A stretch of 6,204 nt of DNA from Bacillota bacterium (GTDB taxonomy: Bacteria; Bacillota; DTU065), in NCBI GenBank assembly GCA_012842235.1, contig DUTE01000151.1, positions 1 to 6,204 on the forward strand. The letters are read 5' to 3'. This document shows, piece by piece, positions 6,181 through 6,204 of the stretch. Both the position numbers and the translations under genes were made by a program. Below the pieces are notes generated by a model. The model did not search any database and was not told where the DNA came from. It saw only the letters and a list, made by a program, of their open reading frames with translations. Position 1 is the stretch's first letter. Every line of letters starts with the position of its first letter.

Positions 6181-6204
6181 TTATGAGGTAGTAGTAGAGG
6201 AAAA

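Overview
The window looks like chromosomal DNA from a low-GC anaerobic Firmicute of clostridial or halanaerobial type. The reasons are AT-rich intergenic DNA, strong Gram-positive Shine-Dalgarno sites (GGAGGTG-like) ahead of the genes, TTG and GTG starts, and a biotin-dependent sodium-pumping decarboxylase. The exact genus cannot be read from the sequence. Every recognisable gene is on the minus strand, so transcription runs from 6204 towards 1.

Right part (6204 to 3411): three closely spaced genes form a split, membrane-bound oxaloacetate decarboxylase. They are a biotin carrier protein (5' part outside or damaged), the OadB-type beta subunit that couples decarboxylation to sodium export, and an OadA-type carboxyltransferase without a biotin domain. 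OadA takes the carboxyl group from oxaloacetate onto biotin, the carrier swings it to OadB, and OadB decarboxylates it while pumping sodium. A strong hairpin terminator ends the unit at about 3361-3402. The carrier gene has an in-frame TAA inside its linker at 6181-6183.

Middle part (3303 to 1636): one gene for an exported glycoside-hydrolase-like protein of the GHL10 (DUF187, YngK/DigH) family, probably acting on cell-wall or other extracellular glycan. It has its own strong ribosome binding site.

Intergenic part (1635 to 980): about 655 bases with no credible gene. It holds a long imperfect inverted repeat (1404-1503), smaller hairpins, and two arrays of degenerate 7-base repeats (1305-1346 and 1515-1557) in roughly inverted orientation around it. 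A plausible promoter for the next gene lies at 1003-1030.

Left part (973 to 1): alanine dehydrogenase, starting at a TTG codon and cut by the window edge after 324 codons. Alanine dehydrogenase and oxaloacetate decarboxylase both produce or consume pyruvate, so the neighbourhood is metabolically coherent, although the two are separate transcription units. I found no convincing undescribed multi-gene system. The least explained parts are the intergenic repeat cluster and the interrupted biotin carrier gene.
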